Source of the DNA: an uncultured Oscillospiraceae bacterium
Lineage (GTDB): Bacteria > Bacillota > Clostridia > Oscillospirales > Ruminococcaceae
Assembly: GCA_934446565.1 (NCBI GenBank)
Contig: CAKSEO010000028.1
Location: forward strand, 1-35,711
Direction: 5' to 3'
Length of the DNA stretch: 35,711 nt
The notes beneath the pieces were generated by a model, which worked only from the letters and a program-made list of their open reading frames with translations, was not told the origin of the DNA and searched no databases. Position numbers and translations under genes: made by a program. Shown here one piece after another: positions 15,023 through 23,957 of this stretch (its first letter is position 1; each line of letters begins with the position of its first letter).

Positions 15023-16309
15023 TTACTCGAACAGAGCCTTGACGTAATCCGCAGGAACGAACGGCTGGAGATCGTCAATTTTCTCTCCAACGCCGACCAG
15101 CTTTACGGAAATGCCCAGCTCATTCTTTATAGGTATTATTATACCACCTTTTGCCGTTCCGTCAAGCTTTGTGAGAACAATTCCTGTAATTTCAGCACTT
15201 TCACTGAAAAGTTTAGCCTGATTGACTGCATTCTGTCCAGTAGTCGCGTCAAGAACCAATAAAGTTTCAACCGACGCGTCGGGTACCTCACGGTCGATGA
15301 CCCGGGCTATCTTTTTCAGCTCCTCCATGAGGTTCTTCTTATTGTGGAGACGTCCGGCGGTGTCGCACAGGACTACGTCAGCGCCGCGTGCCTTTGCGGC
15401 GGTGAGCGCGTCGAATACTACTGCGGCGGGGTCGCTGCCCTCGTTGTGCTTAACTATGTCCACCCCGGCGCGGTCAGTCCAGACGTTGAGCTGGTCGATA
15501 GCCGCCGCACGGAACGTGTCCGCCGCCGCAACTATCACCTTTTTGCCCTGCGCCCTTAGGTTTGCCGCAAGCTTTCCTATCGTGGTGGTCTTGCCTGCGC
15601 CGTTGACGCCTATAACCATGATGACGGACGGTTTGGTGTCGAGCTTCAGCTCGTTGTCGCCGGTGAGCATTTCCGCGATGATATCGCGGAGCAGCTGCTT
15701 GACGTCCGCCGGGTCGGTCGCGCCGGTGCGCTTTACCGCCTGGCGCAGCTTATCGCATATCTGCATGGAGGTTTCCGCGCCGATGTCTGAAAGTATCAGC
15801 GTTTCCTCCAGCTCCTCAAAGAAATCCTCGTCTATCTTCGTGAAACTGTTCATCAGCAGCTCAAGCTTGCTCATGAAGCCGTCCTTCGTCTTTTTCAGAC
15901 CGTTTTTCAGCTTCTCGAAGAAGCCCTGCTTTTTCGGGGTTTCATCGGTTTCTGAGGGTTCTGATGATTCCACGGTTTCTTCGGCGTACTCAGGCTCCTG
16001 AGCCTCCTCTGCCTGGGGAATTTCCTCAGTTTCGCTTGGTCCGGACGGTTCCCCCGGCTCGGTCAGCGGCTCTTCCGCTTCGGCTTCGGGAGCCTCGAAC
16101 GGAGAGTCACCGGAGGATTCCTGTTCGGCTGCGGGAACTCCACCGTCAGGCTGAACAGGCGCTTCAGCTTCGGGATATCCGGCAGCTCCGCTTTCGGCGG
16201 AGTCGCTTTCACTACTGGTTTCGCCGGAGTTTTCATTAAGCGCAGCCTCCTGTTCGTTCAGCTCTTCTTCCTGCTGTTTTTTCTTCTTGAATCTGTCAAA
16301 AAATCCCAT
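15023..16309 (-). CDS. ftsY: Signal recognition particle receptor FtsY
   Basis: FtsY is the GTPase receptor for SRP at the membrane and delivers ribosomes making membrane proteins to the translocon. The 428-aa product has a basic amphipathic start MGFFDRFKKKKQ, then a long acidic, Glu/Pro/Ser-rich region (about 12-125), then the N domain (about 130-210) and the G domain: G1 GVNGAGKTT (234-242), DTFRAAA (264-270), DTAGR (316-320) and TKLDGTAKGG near the C-terminus. The acidic A-domain is longer than in B. subtilis. The ATG follows GGAGGTC. The gene is 57 bases after smc; a small GCATAC/GTATGC hairpin lies between them. Confidence 0.96.
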   Translation of the reverse strand: MGFFDRFKKKKQQEEELNEQEAALNENSGETSSESDSAESGAAGYPEAEAPVQPDGGVPAAEQESSGDSPFEAPEAEAEEPLTEPGEPSGPSETEEIPQAEEAQEPEYAEETVESSEPSETDETPKKQGFFEKLKNGLKKTKDGFMSKLELLMNSFTKIDEDFFEELEETLILSDIGAETSMQICDKLRQAVKRTGATDPADVKQLLRDIIAEMLTGDNELKLDTKPSVIMVIGVNGAGKTTTIGKLAANLRAQGKKVIVAAADTFRAAAIDQLNVWTDRAGVDIVKHNEGSDPAAVVFDALTAAKARGADVVLCDTAGRLHNKKNLMEELKKIARVIDREVPDASVETLLVLDATTGQNAVNQAKLFSESAEITGIVLTKLDGTAKGGIIIPIKNELGISVKLVGVGEKIDDLQPFVPADYVKALFE

Positions 16310-16324
16310 GTGACCTCCATTCCG

Positions 16325-16343
16325 GCATACCGTAAAAGTATGC
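16325..16343 (-). repeat. Small hairpin between smc and ftsY
   Basis: GCATAC (16325-16330) and GTATGC (16338-16343) form a 6-bp stem around a seven-base loop. It has no T-run and may only separate the two cistrons on the mRNA. Confidence 0.4.
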
Positions 16344-16366
16344 TCAAAGCCGCGTTGGTTATGCGT

Positions 16367-19300
16367 TTATTTAAGCTCCACATCCAGCTCGTCGGCAAGC
16401 TCCCGGCGCAGCAGGCGGGAAACGCCCTTTTCCTGCATGAACACGCCGTAAAGCACTTTGCAGCCCTCGATGGTGCCGCGGCGGTGGGTAATTACCATGA
16501 GCTGCGTCTGGCTGCTGAACTGGTTGAGGTAGGTTATGTACTTATCGACGTTCACGTCGTCCAGCGCCGCGTCCACCTCGTCCAGCATACAGAACGGAGT
16601 GGGACGGTGCTTCAGTATCGCGAAGTAGATAGTGATGGCGACCATCGTCTGCTCTCCGCCGGACAGCGAGATCAAGTTCTTGATGACCTTTCCGGGCGGC
16701 GCTGCGAGTATCTCGATGCCGGAATTCAGTACGTCCTCCGGGTCGGTGAGCTTGAGTTCGCCATGCGCTCCGTCGCCGAAAATGCTGACGAATATCTCCT
16801 TGAAGCTCTTGTTTATCTCCTCAAAGCTGTTGAGAAATCTTGTCTTGATATCCTCGGTGAGGTCGGCGATGAGCCTTTCCAGCTCTCGCTTGCTCTTTTC
16901 GATGTCGTCAAGCTGCGCGGTCTGGAATTTGTAGCGCTCGGATACCGTGCGGTATTCCTCGATGGATTCCATGTTGACGTTTCCGAGCTTGGTTATCTGC
17001 TTGCGCAGTTCTTCAAGGTCGTTTTCCGCTGCGAGCAGGTTCTCCAGCGGCTTCGCCTGCTCTATCGCCATTGACACGGTCATATCGTAGCTTTCGAGCA
17101 GCATAGTTACTATGCGCTCTTTCTCGCGCTCCTCGCTCTTGCGGCGCTCCTCGAGCCTTGCGACCTCCCGGGCGAAACGCTCCTTGTCGCGGATAGCCTC
17201 GGTTATGTCGCGGTTCATCTGACCTATCGCAAGGTCGAGCTGGTCTATCTCCGACATGCTGCGGGAGATGTCCTCGTCCTTGCCGGAAAGCTCTCCGCTG
17301 TGCTGTTCGAGTTCCATGCGGAGCTTTTCGATCTCTATACGGATAGCCTCGTCGCTGCGGTCCAGCTCCGCCATCTTCTCCTTGAAGCTGTCGCTGCTCT
17401 GGAACAGCGCGCGGCGATTCTCCTCGCGATTCCGTATCTCAACGTTGAACGCGTCGATGTCCTTTTTTGCCGACATCTGCTCTAGATTTATCCGGGATAT
17501 CTCATCGGAAAGCCGCTTACTCTGCGAAGCCGCAGAATCACGCTCGCTGCCGGACTGTTTGAGCTGTTCTTCAAGGGTCTCTGCCTTTTTGTCGCAGCTC
17601 TCAACGACCTTACGCAGCTCGGAAAGCTGCGCGGTGTAGTTCTTTATTTGCAGGTCGAACCGCTCCAGAGCCTGCCTGGAGTGCGCTCCCTGCTCGGTAA
17701 GCTGCTGAGCAAGCGTGGTGAACTTTGACAGCTCCGCGCGGAGGTTTACCTCCTGCGAGTCAAACGCACGCAGCTCATCCTGCATTCCGTCCATCTCCAC
17801 TGCGAATTTCGCAGCTTCCGCCTGATACTGCTGGAAAGCCTCGGTCTTTTCGACGAGGGTCTTTTTCATTGCGATTATGGAGGTGTACAGCTGATCTTTC
17901 TGCTGCTTTCTGGAAATAATACCGGTACCGCTCGCACGGCTGCCGCCCGTAAAGGAACCTCCGGCGTTGACTACCTGTCCGTCCAGCGTAACTACGCGGA
18001 ATCTGAAATTGTACTTCTTGCTCAGGAACGCCGCCGTGTCGATATCGTCCACGATAACGGTAAGCCCCAGCAGATAGCTGATGATGCTGCGGTACTCCTG
18101 GTCGCATTCCACGAGGTCGCTGGCTATGCCCTCGAAGCCCTGTTCCGAACTCAGGCGCGGCTCGTTCAGGAAACGGCCTTTCATCGTGGTTATCGGGAGC
18201 ATGGTCGCGCGACCAAAGTTGGTCTCCTTGAGGAAGCGGATGCAGCGCTTCGCAGTTTCTTCGTTATCAACGATAACGTTCTGCATAGCCGCTCCGAGCG
18301 CGGTCTCTATCGCAAGAACGTACCGCTCGTCAATGCTCACTACATCGGCTACGGTGCCGTGGATCCCGCTCATTCTTCCCTGCTGGGAAGCCCTCATCAG
18401 CTCCTTGACGCTTCGGTTGTAGCCCTCCATACTCTTTTCGACATCGTCCAGCACCTTGTAGCGGTTCTGCATCATGTCAAGCTCGCTGCGGACCTTTTCC
18501 GCCTCGGACTTTGCCTCGTTCATGCGGCGTACCTTGCCGTCGTTAAGGCGCTGATACCCCGCCAGCTTGTTGGAGGTCGCGGAGCGATTCTCGCTTACTT
18601 CCGCGAGCGACTTCTCCACCGCTGCGGCGCTGTCGGAGTACTCTTTCAGCTTAGCTTCGGAGTTCTGCACGTCGCTCAGGAACGTCTGCTTCTGCTCCTC
18701 CGCCTCTGCAGCGGCACGTTCAGCCTGAGCAGACCTTACGTCTGCCTCGCTGCGTTCGCGGTAGAGCTGCGCCAGCTCCTGCTCCAGCGCGGAATACGCC
18801 TTGTCGCTCTCGGCGTTCTGCTCCGCCATGGCGGAAAGCTGTTCCTGTAGCTGAATGCGCTGATTTTCGAGACGCTCCACCTCGGAATTTTTTTCCTCGA
18901 TCCTGGTCTGGAACTCCCTGATAGCCTCGTCAAAGCTGCGGCTGCTCTCCTCGGCGTTGGCAAGCTGCTCGGTGAGCTCCGTGCGGCGCTCGTCGTTGTG
19001 CTTGAGGTCGTTCTCGCGCACCTGTATCGTGGAGCGCTTTTCCGCTATTTCTGCGTTCACCGCCTCGCGGCTGCTGCGGAACCGCTCCAGCTCCGCCTGT
19101 ATTCGGGATTTTTTCTCCTTGCTGTCGTCGATGCTGGTCTGGAGCTTTTCCGCGTCTTTCTCGAAATGCTCGCACTCCGCGCGGTTGAGCAGCAGGTCGT
19201 CATCCAGCTTCTTTATCGCGGTACGGCGCTCCTCATAGTGAGCCGCGCCTACGGAGATCTCAAGCTCCTTTTTCTGGTCGAGCAGCTCCGCCGCAAGCAC

Positions 19301-19936
19301 CGCCTTTTCCGACTGCTTTTTCAGCACCGGCAGGCGTTCCTCATCGGAACGGATGATGTCTTTCTGGCGTGTGATGTTTTCCTCGGCGCTCTCGAGCTCC
19401 TTTTCAGCCTCCGCTTTCTTGTGGAGGAACAGCGAGATACCCGCCGCTTCCTCGAATATCTCGCGGCGCTGCGTGCCCCGGGCGTTGACTATTTCAGCGA
19501 CCCTGCCCTGCCCGATGATAGAGTAACCGTCTCTGCCAAGTCCGGTTCCGAGCAGCATTTCCTGAATGTCTTTCAATCTGGACTTCGCGCCGTTGATGAG
19601 GTACTCGCTCTCGCCGGTGCGGTAGAGCTTTCGTGAGATAGTCACCTCGTCAGCGTCAACGGGAAGCGCGCGGTCGGTGTTGTCTATGCACAGCGCTACC
19701 TTCGCGAAGCCCATCGGCTTTCTGTCGGTGGTGCCGTGGAAGATGACGTCCTCCATTTTTTCGCCGCGCAGGGTCTTTGCGCCCTGCTCTCCCATTACCC
19801 AGCGCAGGGCGTCGCTTATGTTGCTCTTGCCGTTGCCGTTGCTGCCAACGACCGCCGTGGTCTGGGCGTCGAAATTCAGTACGGTCTTGTCCGCAAAGGA
19901 TTTGAACCCATGTATCTCAAGTGACTTAAAAAACAT
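16367..19936 (-). CDS. smc: Chromosome segregation protein SMC
   Basis: SMC is the ATPase core of bacterial condensin and organises and segregates the chromosome with ScpA and ScpB, which are not in this window. The 1189-aa product has an N-terminal ATPase half with Walker A GSNGNGKS (31-38), two long coiled coils of about 300 residues each (Q, E, K and A-rich), a hinge in the middle (around residues 500-660, including GMSG-like and GGSFTGGSRASGTG stretches), and a C-terminal half with signature LSGGEQ (about 1091-1096) and Walker B CMLDE (1116-1120). Length is normal. The Walker A loop reads GSNGNGKS where B. subtilis SMC has GPNGSGKS. The ATG follows GAGGT and lies 16 bases after the radical SAM gene. 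Confidence 0.97.
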   Translation of the reverse strand: MFFKSLEIHGFKSFADKTVLNFDAQTTAVVGSNGNGKSNISDALRWVMGEQGAKTLRGEKMEDVIFHGTTDRKPMGFAKVALCIDNTDRALPVDADEVTISRKLYRTGESEYLINGAKSRLKDIQEMLLGTGLGRDGYSIIGQGRVAEIVNARGTQRREIFEEAAGISLFLHKKAEAEKELESAEENITRQKDIIRSDEERLPVLKKQSEKAVLAAELLDQKKELEISVGAAHYEERRTAIKKLDDDLLLNRAECEHFEKDAEKLQTSIDDSKEKKSRIQAELERFRSSREAVNAEIAEKRSTIQVRENDLKHNDERRTELTEQLANAEESSRSFDEAIREFQTRIEEKNSEVERLENQRIQLQEQLSAMAEQNAESDKAYSALEQELAQLYRERSEADVRSAQAERAAAEAEEQKQTFLSDVQNSEAKLKEYSDSAAAVEKSLAEVSENRSATSNKLAGYQRLNDGKVRRMNEAKSEAEKVRSELDMMQNRYKVLDDVEKSMEGYNRSVKELMRASQQGRMSGIHGTVADVVSIDERYVLAIETALGAAMQNVIVDNEETAKRCIRFLKETNFGRATMLPITTMKGRFLNEPRLSSEQGFEGIASDLVECDQEYRSIISYLLGLTVIVDDIDTAAFLSKKYNFRFRVVTLDGQVVNAGGSFTGGSRASGTGIISRKQQKDQLYTSIIAMKKTLVEKTEAFQQYQAEAAKFAVEMDGMQDELRAFDSQEVNLRAELSKFTTLAQQLTEQGAHSRQALERFDLQIKNYTAQLSELRKVVESCDKKAETLEEQLKQSGSERDSAASQSKRLSDEISRINLEQMSAKKDIDAFNVEIRNREENRRALFQSSDSFKEKMAELDRSDEAIRIEIEKLRMELEQHSGELSGKDEDISRSMSEIDQLDLAIGQMNRDITEAIRDKERFAREVARLEERRKSEEREKERIVTMLLESYDMTVSMAIEQAKPLENLLAAENDLEELRKQITKLGNVNMESIEEYRTVSERYKFQTAQLDDIEKSKRELERLIADLTEDIKTRFLNSFEEINKSFKEIFVSIFGDGAHGELKLTDPEDVLNSGIEILAAPPGKVIKNLISLSGGEQTMVAITIYFAILKHRPTPFCMLDEVDAALDDVNVDKYITYLNQFSSQTQLMVITHRRGTIEGCKVLYGVFMQEKGVSRLLRRELADELDVELK

Positions 19937-19952
19937 TCACAAACCTCAATGT

Positions 19953-20942
19953 TTACCGCAGTTCGATGTAAGCGCCGTCCAGCGGCTTTACCTCGACGTC
20001 ATATCCAAGCTCCTTCAGAGCCGCGATATTGCTGCGTTTCTGTCCGACTGCACGGCTGATGTTCCGGCTGTCGGTATATAAAATATAACTTCCTTTTTTC
20101 ATCGCGAGCAGTTTCTGTATCGCGTCGTTCAGGAACAGCCTGCTCTCTACTATCTCGCGGAACGCCGGGTGGTAAACTCCGCCGAGCATTTCGCTTTCTA
20201 CCTCGGTGGAAGCGTGAAGCCCCATCCTTATCACGCGGACCCCCGCCGCTGTGAAGTCCCGTAGAAGCTCCGCGCACAGGTCGACGGTCTGCTCGAAGCC
20301 GAAGCTCTGGTATTCCCCGCTCTCGAACAGCTTTCCAAGCCGCGTGTGCCTTAAAATCACCGTCGGGTAAATGCGGACCGTATCCGGCTTCAGCGCAATG
20401 AACTCCCGGCAGGTGTACCTTACGGCTTCCTCCGTATCGCGGTAAAGCCCGGTCATCATCTGCAGCCCGAGCGATATCCCGCTCTCCCGTATCAGCCGGG
20501 AGGCAGTGCGGACGTCCTCAGCGGAATGCCCGCGCTCGTTCGCCTGCAGCACCTCGTCCGACATGGACTGCGCGCCCAGCTCAACGGCGGTCATGCCGTA
20601 TTTCAGCAGTATCGCGATTATCTCATCGTCAACGCAGTCCGGGCGCGTGGAGCAGCGAATGCCGCAGTAGACCTCCGGGTGCTTCTGCACCGCAGAGCTG
20701 GCGCACTCCAACAGGCTCACCATGTAGTCCCGCGGGACCGCCGTGAAGCTACCGCCGAAGAATGCGATTTCAGCCTGCATTCCCCGCTGCGCGAGGTGGG
20801 GAGCCTGCTCCTCCAGAAGCGCCGCGACTTCCTCCGCAGACGGCGCGTGAGCCGCTCCGGAAATGCTCCGCTGGTCGCAGAAACTGCACCGGTGCGGACA
20901 GCCGATATGCGGGATGAATACCGAGATGTTAGTCCGTTTCAT
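19953..20942 (-). CDS. Elp3-like radical SAM protein
   Basis: This 329-aa radical SAM protein has the cluster-binding CxxxCxxC motif at Cys15, Cys19 and Cys22, with the Elp3-style sequence IPHIGCPHRCSFCDQ. Later FFGGSFTA, RCSTRPDC, VELGAQSMSDEVL and LGLQMMTGL match the Elp3/MiaB-like oxygen-independent radical SAM fold. Unlike true Elp3 it lacks a C-terminal acetyltransferase domain. Genes of this type are often found between rnc and smc in Clostridia; a tRNA modification role is suspected, but not shown. The start overlaps the rnc stop by 14 bases, so it is translated by coupling; no strong ribosome binding site is present. Confidence 0.85.
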   Translation of the reverse strand: MKRTNISVFIPHIGCPHRCSFCDQRSISGAAHAPSAEEVAALLEEQAPHLAQRGMQAEIAFFGGSFTAVPRDYMVSLLECASSAVQKHPEVYCGIRCSTRPDCVDDEIIAILLKYGMTAVELGAQSMSDEVLQANERGHSAEDVRTASRLIRESGISLGLQMMTGLYRDTEEAVRYTCREFIALKPDTVRIYPTVILRHTRLGKLFESGEYQSFGFEQTVDLCAELLRDFTAAGVRVIRMGLHASTEVESEMLGGVYHPAFREIVESRLFLNDAIQKLLAMKKGSYILYTDSRNISRAVGQKRSNIAALKELGYDVEVKPLDGAYIELR

Positions 20943-21618
20943 ATCCCATAAGCCCTATAGCTTCCTTGGCGGCTGCCTGCTCGGCTTCCTTTTTGCTCTG
21001 ACCGGAACCGGAGCCTATGCTCTGACCGTTCAGCATAACTTCCGCAGTGAACGTCTTGTGGTGAGCTTCGCCCTCTTCCTCGGTGACTTCGTAGGAGATG
21101 TGCTCCTCCGGATTCTGCTGGATTATCTCCTGCAGAATGGTCTTGTAGTCGCCGAGCTTGACTTTGCCGCTCTTTATCGCTTCAATGGACGGCACGAATC
21201 TCATGATGAACTTCTGTGCCTCATCCATGCCGCCGTCCAGGAAAATCGCGGCGATGAGCGCCTCGAAAGCGTCCGCAAGAATGGAGCGCCGCTCGCGCCC
21301 TCCGGTCATTTCCTCGCCCTTTCCGAGCAGGATATAGTCCCCGAGGGAAATGCGCTTTGCGAAGTTGTACAGCGAATTCTCGCACACGATGGAAGCGCGG
21401 AGCTTCGTCAGCCCACCCTCCGGCACGGTGGTCATGTTGGTGTAGAGGTATAGCGAAACGGTTATCTGGAGCACGCTGTCGCCCAGGAACTCCAGGCGCT
21501 CGTTGCTGCCGTTGTTCTTGCCGCCGGAATAGCTGGAATGGGTCATCGCGCCGCGCAGGTACGATTTATCCTTAAAGGTGTAGCCTATCTTTTCTTCAAG
21601 CTGACTGAATTCAGACAT
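20929..21618 (-). CDS. rnc: Ribonuclease III
   Basis: RNase III cuts double-stranded RNA, including rRNA precursors. The 229-aa product has the signature NERLEFLGDSVL (39-50) and further catalytic residues in LADAFEALIAAIFLDGG, followed by a double-stranded RNA-binding domain from about 155 to 225 (DYKTILQEIIQQNP ... GSGSGQSKKEAEQAAAKEAI). The ATG has AGGAAGAGG upstream and overlaps the plsX stop by eight bases. In B. subtilis acpP lies between plsX and rnc; here it does not. Confidence 0.96.
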   Translation of the reverse strand: MSEFSQLEEKIGYTFKDKSYLRGAMTHSSYSGGKNNGSNERLEFLGDSVLQITVSLYLYTNMTTVPEGGLTKLRASIVCENSLYNFAKRISLGDYILLGKGEEMTGGRERRSILADAFEALIAAIFLDGGMDEAQKFIMRFVPSIEAIKSGKVKLGDYKTILQEIIQQNPEEHISYEVTEEEGEAHHKTFTAEVMLNGQSIGSGSGQSKKEAEQAAAKEAIGLMGYETD

Positions 21619-22633
21619 TTGTATCCTCTTCCTTTACGCCGAGCGCCGCTATCGCGCTTGTCATTTCCTCTATCGCGTTCTTCTCAACGAACATCTTCGC
21701 CTGGCGGAACGCTCCCAGGAACGCCGCCGCGTCGGAGCTTCCGTGCGCCTTGAATACCGGCTTGGCGGTACCCAGCAGCGGAGAGCCGCCGATGGTCTTG
21801 TAGTCCAGCTGCTTTGTGATATCGCCGAGCTGCTTTTTAACGCACAGCGCGCCTATCTTCGTCTTGAGGTTCGCGAAGAACATGCTCTTGAGCGACTGCT
21901 TCATGAGTATGCCCATACCCTCGCACGCCTTGAGGAACACGTTTCCGGTGAATCCGTCAGTGACGAGCACATCCACCTTGCCGATGGGCGCGTCACGTCC
22001 CTCGACGTAACCCAGGAAGTTGATGGAGGGGGTATTGCGGAGCAGCTTTACGGTTTCGTGCTCTAGCTCCCTGCCCTTTTCCTCCTCGGTGCCGATGTTC
22101 AGCAGACCTACGCGGGGCTTTTCGATGCCCATGGTCTTTTCCATGAAAATGCTGCCGAGTACGGCGAACTGCTGGAGCATTTCCGGACGGCACTCGAGAT
22201 TCGCGCCGCCGTCAACTACAGCGTATCTTCCGCCGCCCAGGCAGGGCATGAGCGGAACAAGAGCAGTCCTCTTTACGCCCTTTATGCGCTTGGCTACCAT
22301 CGTACCGCCGACAACTATCGCCGCAGTGCTGCCCGCGCTGATGAACGCGTCAGCATTGCCCTCCGCGAGGTAATACAGCGCCCTGCCCATAGAAGTCCCG
22401 GATTTCTCCTTGATGACCGACTTCGGAGCGTCCTCGGTGGTGATAACGCCCTCGGCGTTGACCAGCTCGATGTGGCTGTCGGAGATATCCAGCGACTTCA
22501 TGCGCTCCATGAGGGTCTTTTCGTCGCCGGTTATCGCGATGTCGATACCCAGTTCCTTTACCGCCAGAGCAGCGCCCTTTAATACTTCGTCGGGAGCGTT
22601 GTCACCGCCGAATCCGTCTATAACAATTTTCAT
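21611..22633 (-). CDS. plsX: Phosphate acyltransferase PlsX
   Basis: PlsX makes acyl-phosphate from acyl-ACP, the first step toward phosphatidic acid in Gram-positive bacteria. The 340-aa product begins MKIVIDGFGGDNAPDEVLKG, the family N-terminus, and contains DAFISAGSTAAIV and LVTDGFTGNVFLKACEG; it is a peripheral membrane protein without a signal peptide. The open frame extends to 22693, but the ATG at 22631-22633 has GAGGAT upstream, gives the family start and sits one base after the trmFO stop codon, so it is chosen. The PlsY partner is not in this window. Confidence 0.95.
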   Translation of the reverse strand: MKIVIDGFGGDNAPDEVLKGAALAVKELGIDIAITGDEKTLMERMKSLDISDSHIELVNAEGVITTEDAPKSVIKEKSGTSMGRALYYLAEGNADAFISAGSTAAIVVGGTMVAKRIKGVKRTALVPLMPCLGGGRYAVVDGGANLECRPEMLQQFAVLGSIFMEKTMGIEKPRVGLLNIGTEEEKGRELEHETVKLLRNTPSINFLGYVEGRDAPIGKVDVLVTDGFTGNVFLKACEGMGILMKQSLKSMFFANLKTKIGALCVKKQLGDITKQLDYKTIGGSPLLGTAKPVFKAHGSSDAAAFLGAFRQAKMFVEKNAIEEMTSAIAALGVKEEDTNV

Positions 22634-22634
22634 A

Positions 22635-23957
22635 TTATGTATCCTCACTGTCGGAAAGAGCCTTATCCAGATCGGAAAGCGCTCTCTGCGCAAGCGCGCC
22701 GTAACGCTCCTGCTTGCCTTTTATCACCCTGTCAAGGGACGGGAGTATCCCCATGCTGCTCGCCATCGGCTGGAAGTTCTCCACCGTGGGGTCGCTGATG
22801 TAGCTGCACAGCGCTCCCAGCATAGTTGTCCTCGGGAGCGTCAGCGGCTGCTTCCCGGAAAGCCTGTCGGCAAGCGCGCGTCCCGCGATGATACCGGACG
22901 CCGCACTTTCAACGTAGCCCTCCACGCCGGTCATCTGCCCGCCGAAGAACACGTTATCCGAGCCGCGCAGCATGAACCACTCGTCCAGCAGGCGCGGGCT
23001 GTCCAGGAACGTGTTGCGGTGCATTACGCCGTAGCGCACGAACTCCGCGTTCTCCAGCCCGGGAATCATCGAGAACACCCGCTTCTGCTCGCCGAATTTC
23101 AGGTTCGTCTGGAATCCCACCAGGTTGTACATCGTGCCGTCGCGGTTCTCCTTGCGGAGCTGAACCGCCGCGTAGGGACGGCGCCCGGTACGCGGGTCGG
23201 TGAGCCCCACCGGTTTCATGCAGCCGTAGCGCACGCTCTCAAAGCCGCGCTTCGCCAGTACCTCCACGGGCATGCAGCCCTCGAAAACTTTCATCCCTGC
23301 GGATTCCTCCGGGCGGTCGAACTCCTTCAGCGGAGCGCTTTCAGCGGTGACGAGCGCGTTGTAGAACGCCTCGTATTCCTCCCGGGTCATCGGACAGTTG
23401 ACGTAATCCGCCTCGCCCTTGTCGTACCTCGTCTGGAAAAACGCCTTGCTGAAATCTATGCTGTCCGCCGAAACTATCGGAGCCGCCGCGTCGTAGAAGC
23501 TAAGCCCCTCGCCGCATATCCCGCGTATCTTTTCCGCGAGGGCGTCGGAGGTCAGCGGTCCGGTACAGACGACCGCGTTTTTCTCCGGAAGCCCGGTGAC
23601 TTCGCCGCTTATCACCCGTATATTCGGGAAGCTACGAACGATGCGTGTAACCTCGTCGGAAAACTCCGTGCGGTTGACCGCGAGCGCTCCTCCGGCGGGT
23701 ACTGCGGTCTTTTCCGCAGCCTGGAGTATCACAGAGCCGAAACGGCGCATTTCCTCTTTCAGCAGCCCGCAGGCGCTTTCGGGGCGTGCCGCCTTGAGGG
23801 AGTTGGAGCAGACTAATTCCGCGAAACCCTCGTAGTGGTGCGCCGGGGAGTACTTCTGCGGCTTCATTTCGTAGAGCTCCACGTCGAACCCGCGCCGCGC
23901 GAGCTGTACTGCTGCTTCGCAGCCTGCGAGCCCCGCGCCTATCACCTTAACTGTCAT
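22635..23957 (-). CDS. trmFO: FAD-dependent tRNA (uracil-54-C5)-methyltransferase TrmFO
   Basis: TrmFO methylates U54 of tRNA to make ribothymidine, using methylenetetrahydrofolate and FADH2. The 440-aa product has the N-terminal Rossmann loop VIGAGLAGCEAA (about 5-16), the diagnostic YEMKPQKYSPAHHYEGFAELVCSNSLKA, NRTEFSDEVT, VCTGPLTSDALA, YGCMKPVGLTDPRTGRRPYAAVQLRKEN and GQMTGVEGYVESAASGI. The ATG follows AAAGGAT and overlaps the topA stop codon by 11 bases, so the two are coupled, as in B. subtilis (topA-gid order). Confidence 0.97.
   Translation of the reverse strand: MTVKVIGAGLAGCEAAVQLARRGFDVELYEMKPQKYSPAHHYEGFAELVCSNSLKAARPESACGLLKEEMRRFGSVILQAAEKTAVPAGGALAVNRTEFSDEVTRIVRSFPNIRVISGEVTGLPEKNAVVCTGPLTSDALAEKIRGICGEGLSFYDAAAPIVSADSIDFSKAFFQTRYDKGEADYVNCPMTREEYEAFYNALVTAESAPLKEFDRPEESAGMKVFEGCMPVEVLAKRGFESVRYGCMKPVGLTDPRTGRRPYAAVQLRKENRDGTMYNLVGFQTNLKFGEQKRVFSMIPGLENAEFVRYGVMHRNTFLDSPRLLDEWFMLRGSDNVFFGGQMTGVEGYVESAASGIIAGRALADRLSGKQPLTLPRTTMLGALCSYISDPTVENFQPMASSMGILPSLDRVIKGKQERYGALAQRALSDLDKALSDSEDT

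Noticed and set aside
22410..23816. 468-aa plus-strand open frame
   Set aside because: It lies wholly antisense to plsX and trmFO, its translation is Arg/His/Val-rich without recognisable domains, and no ribosome binding site precedes it. It reflects the codon pattern of the minus-strand genes.
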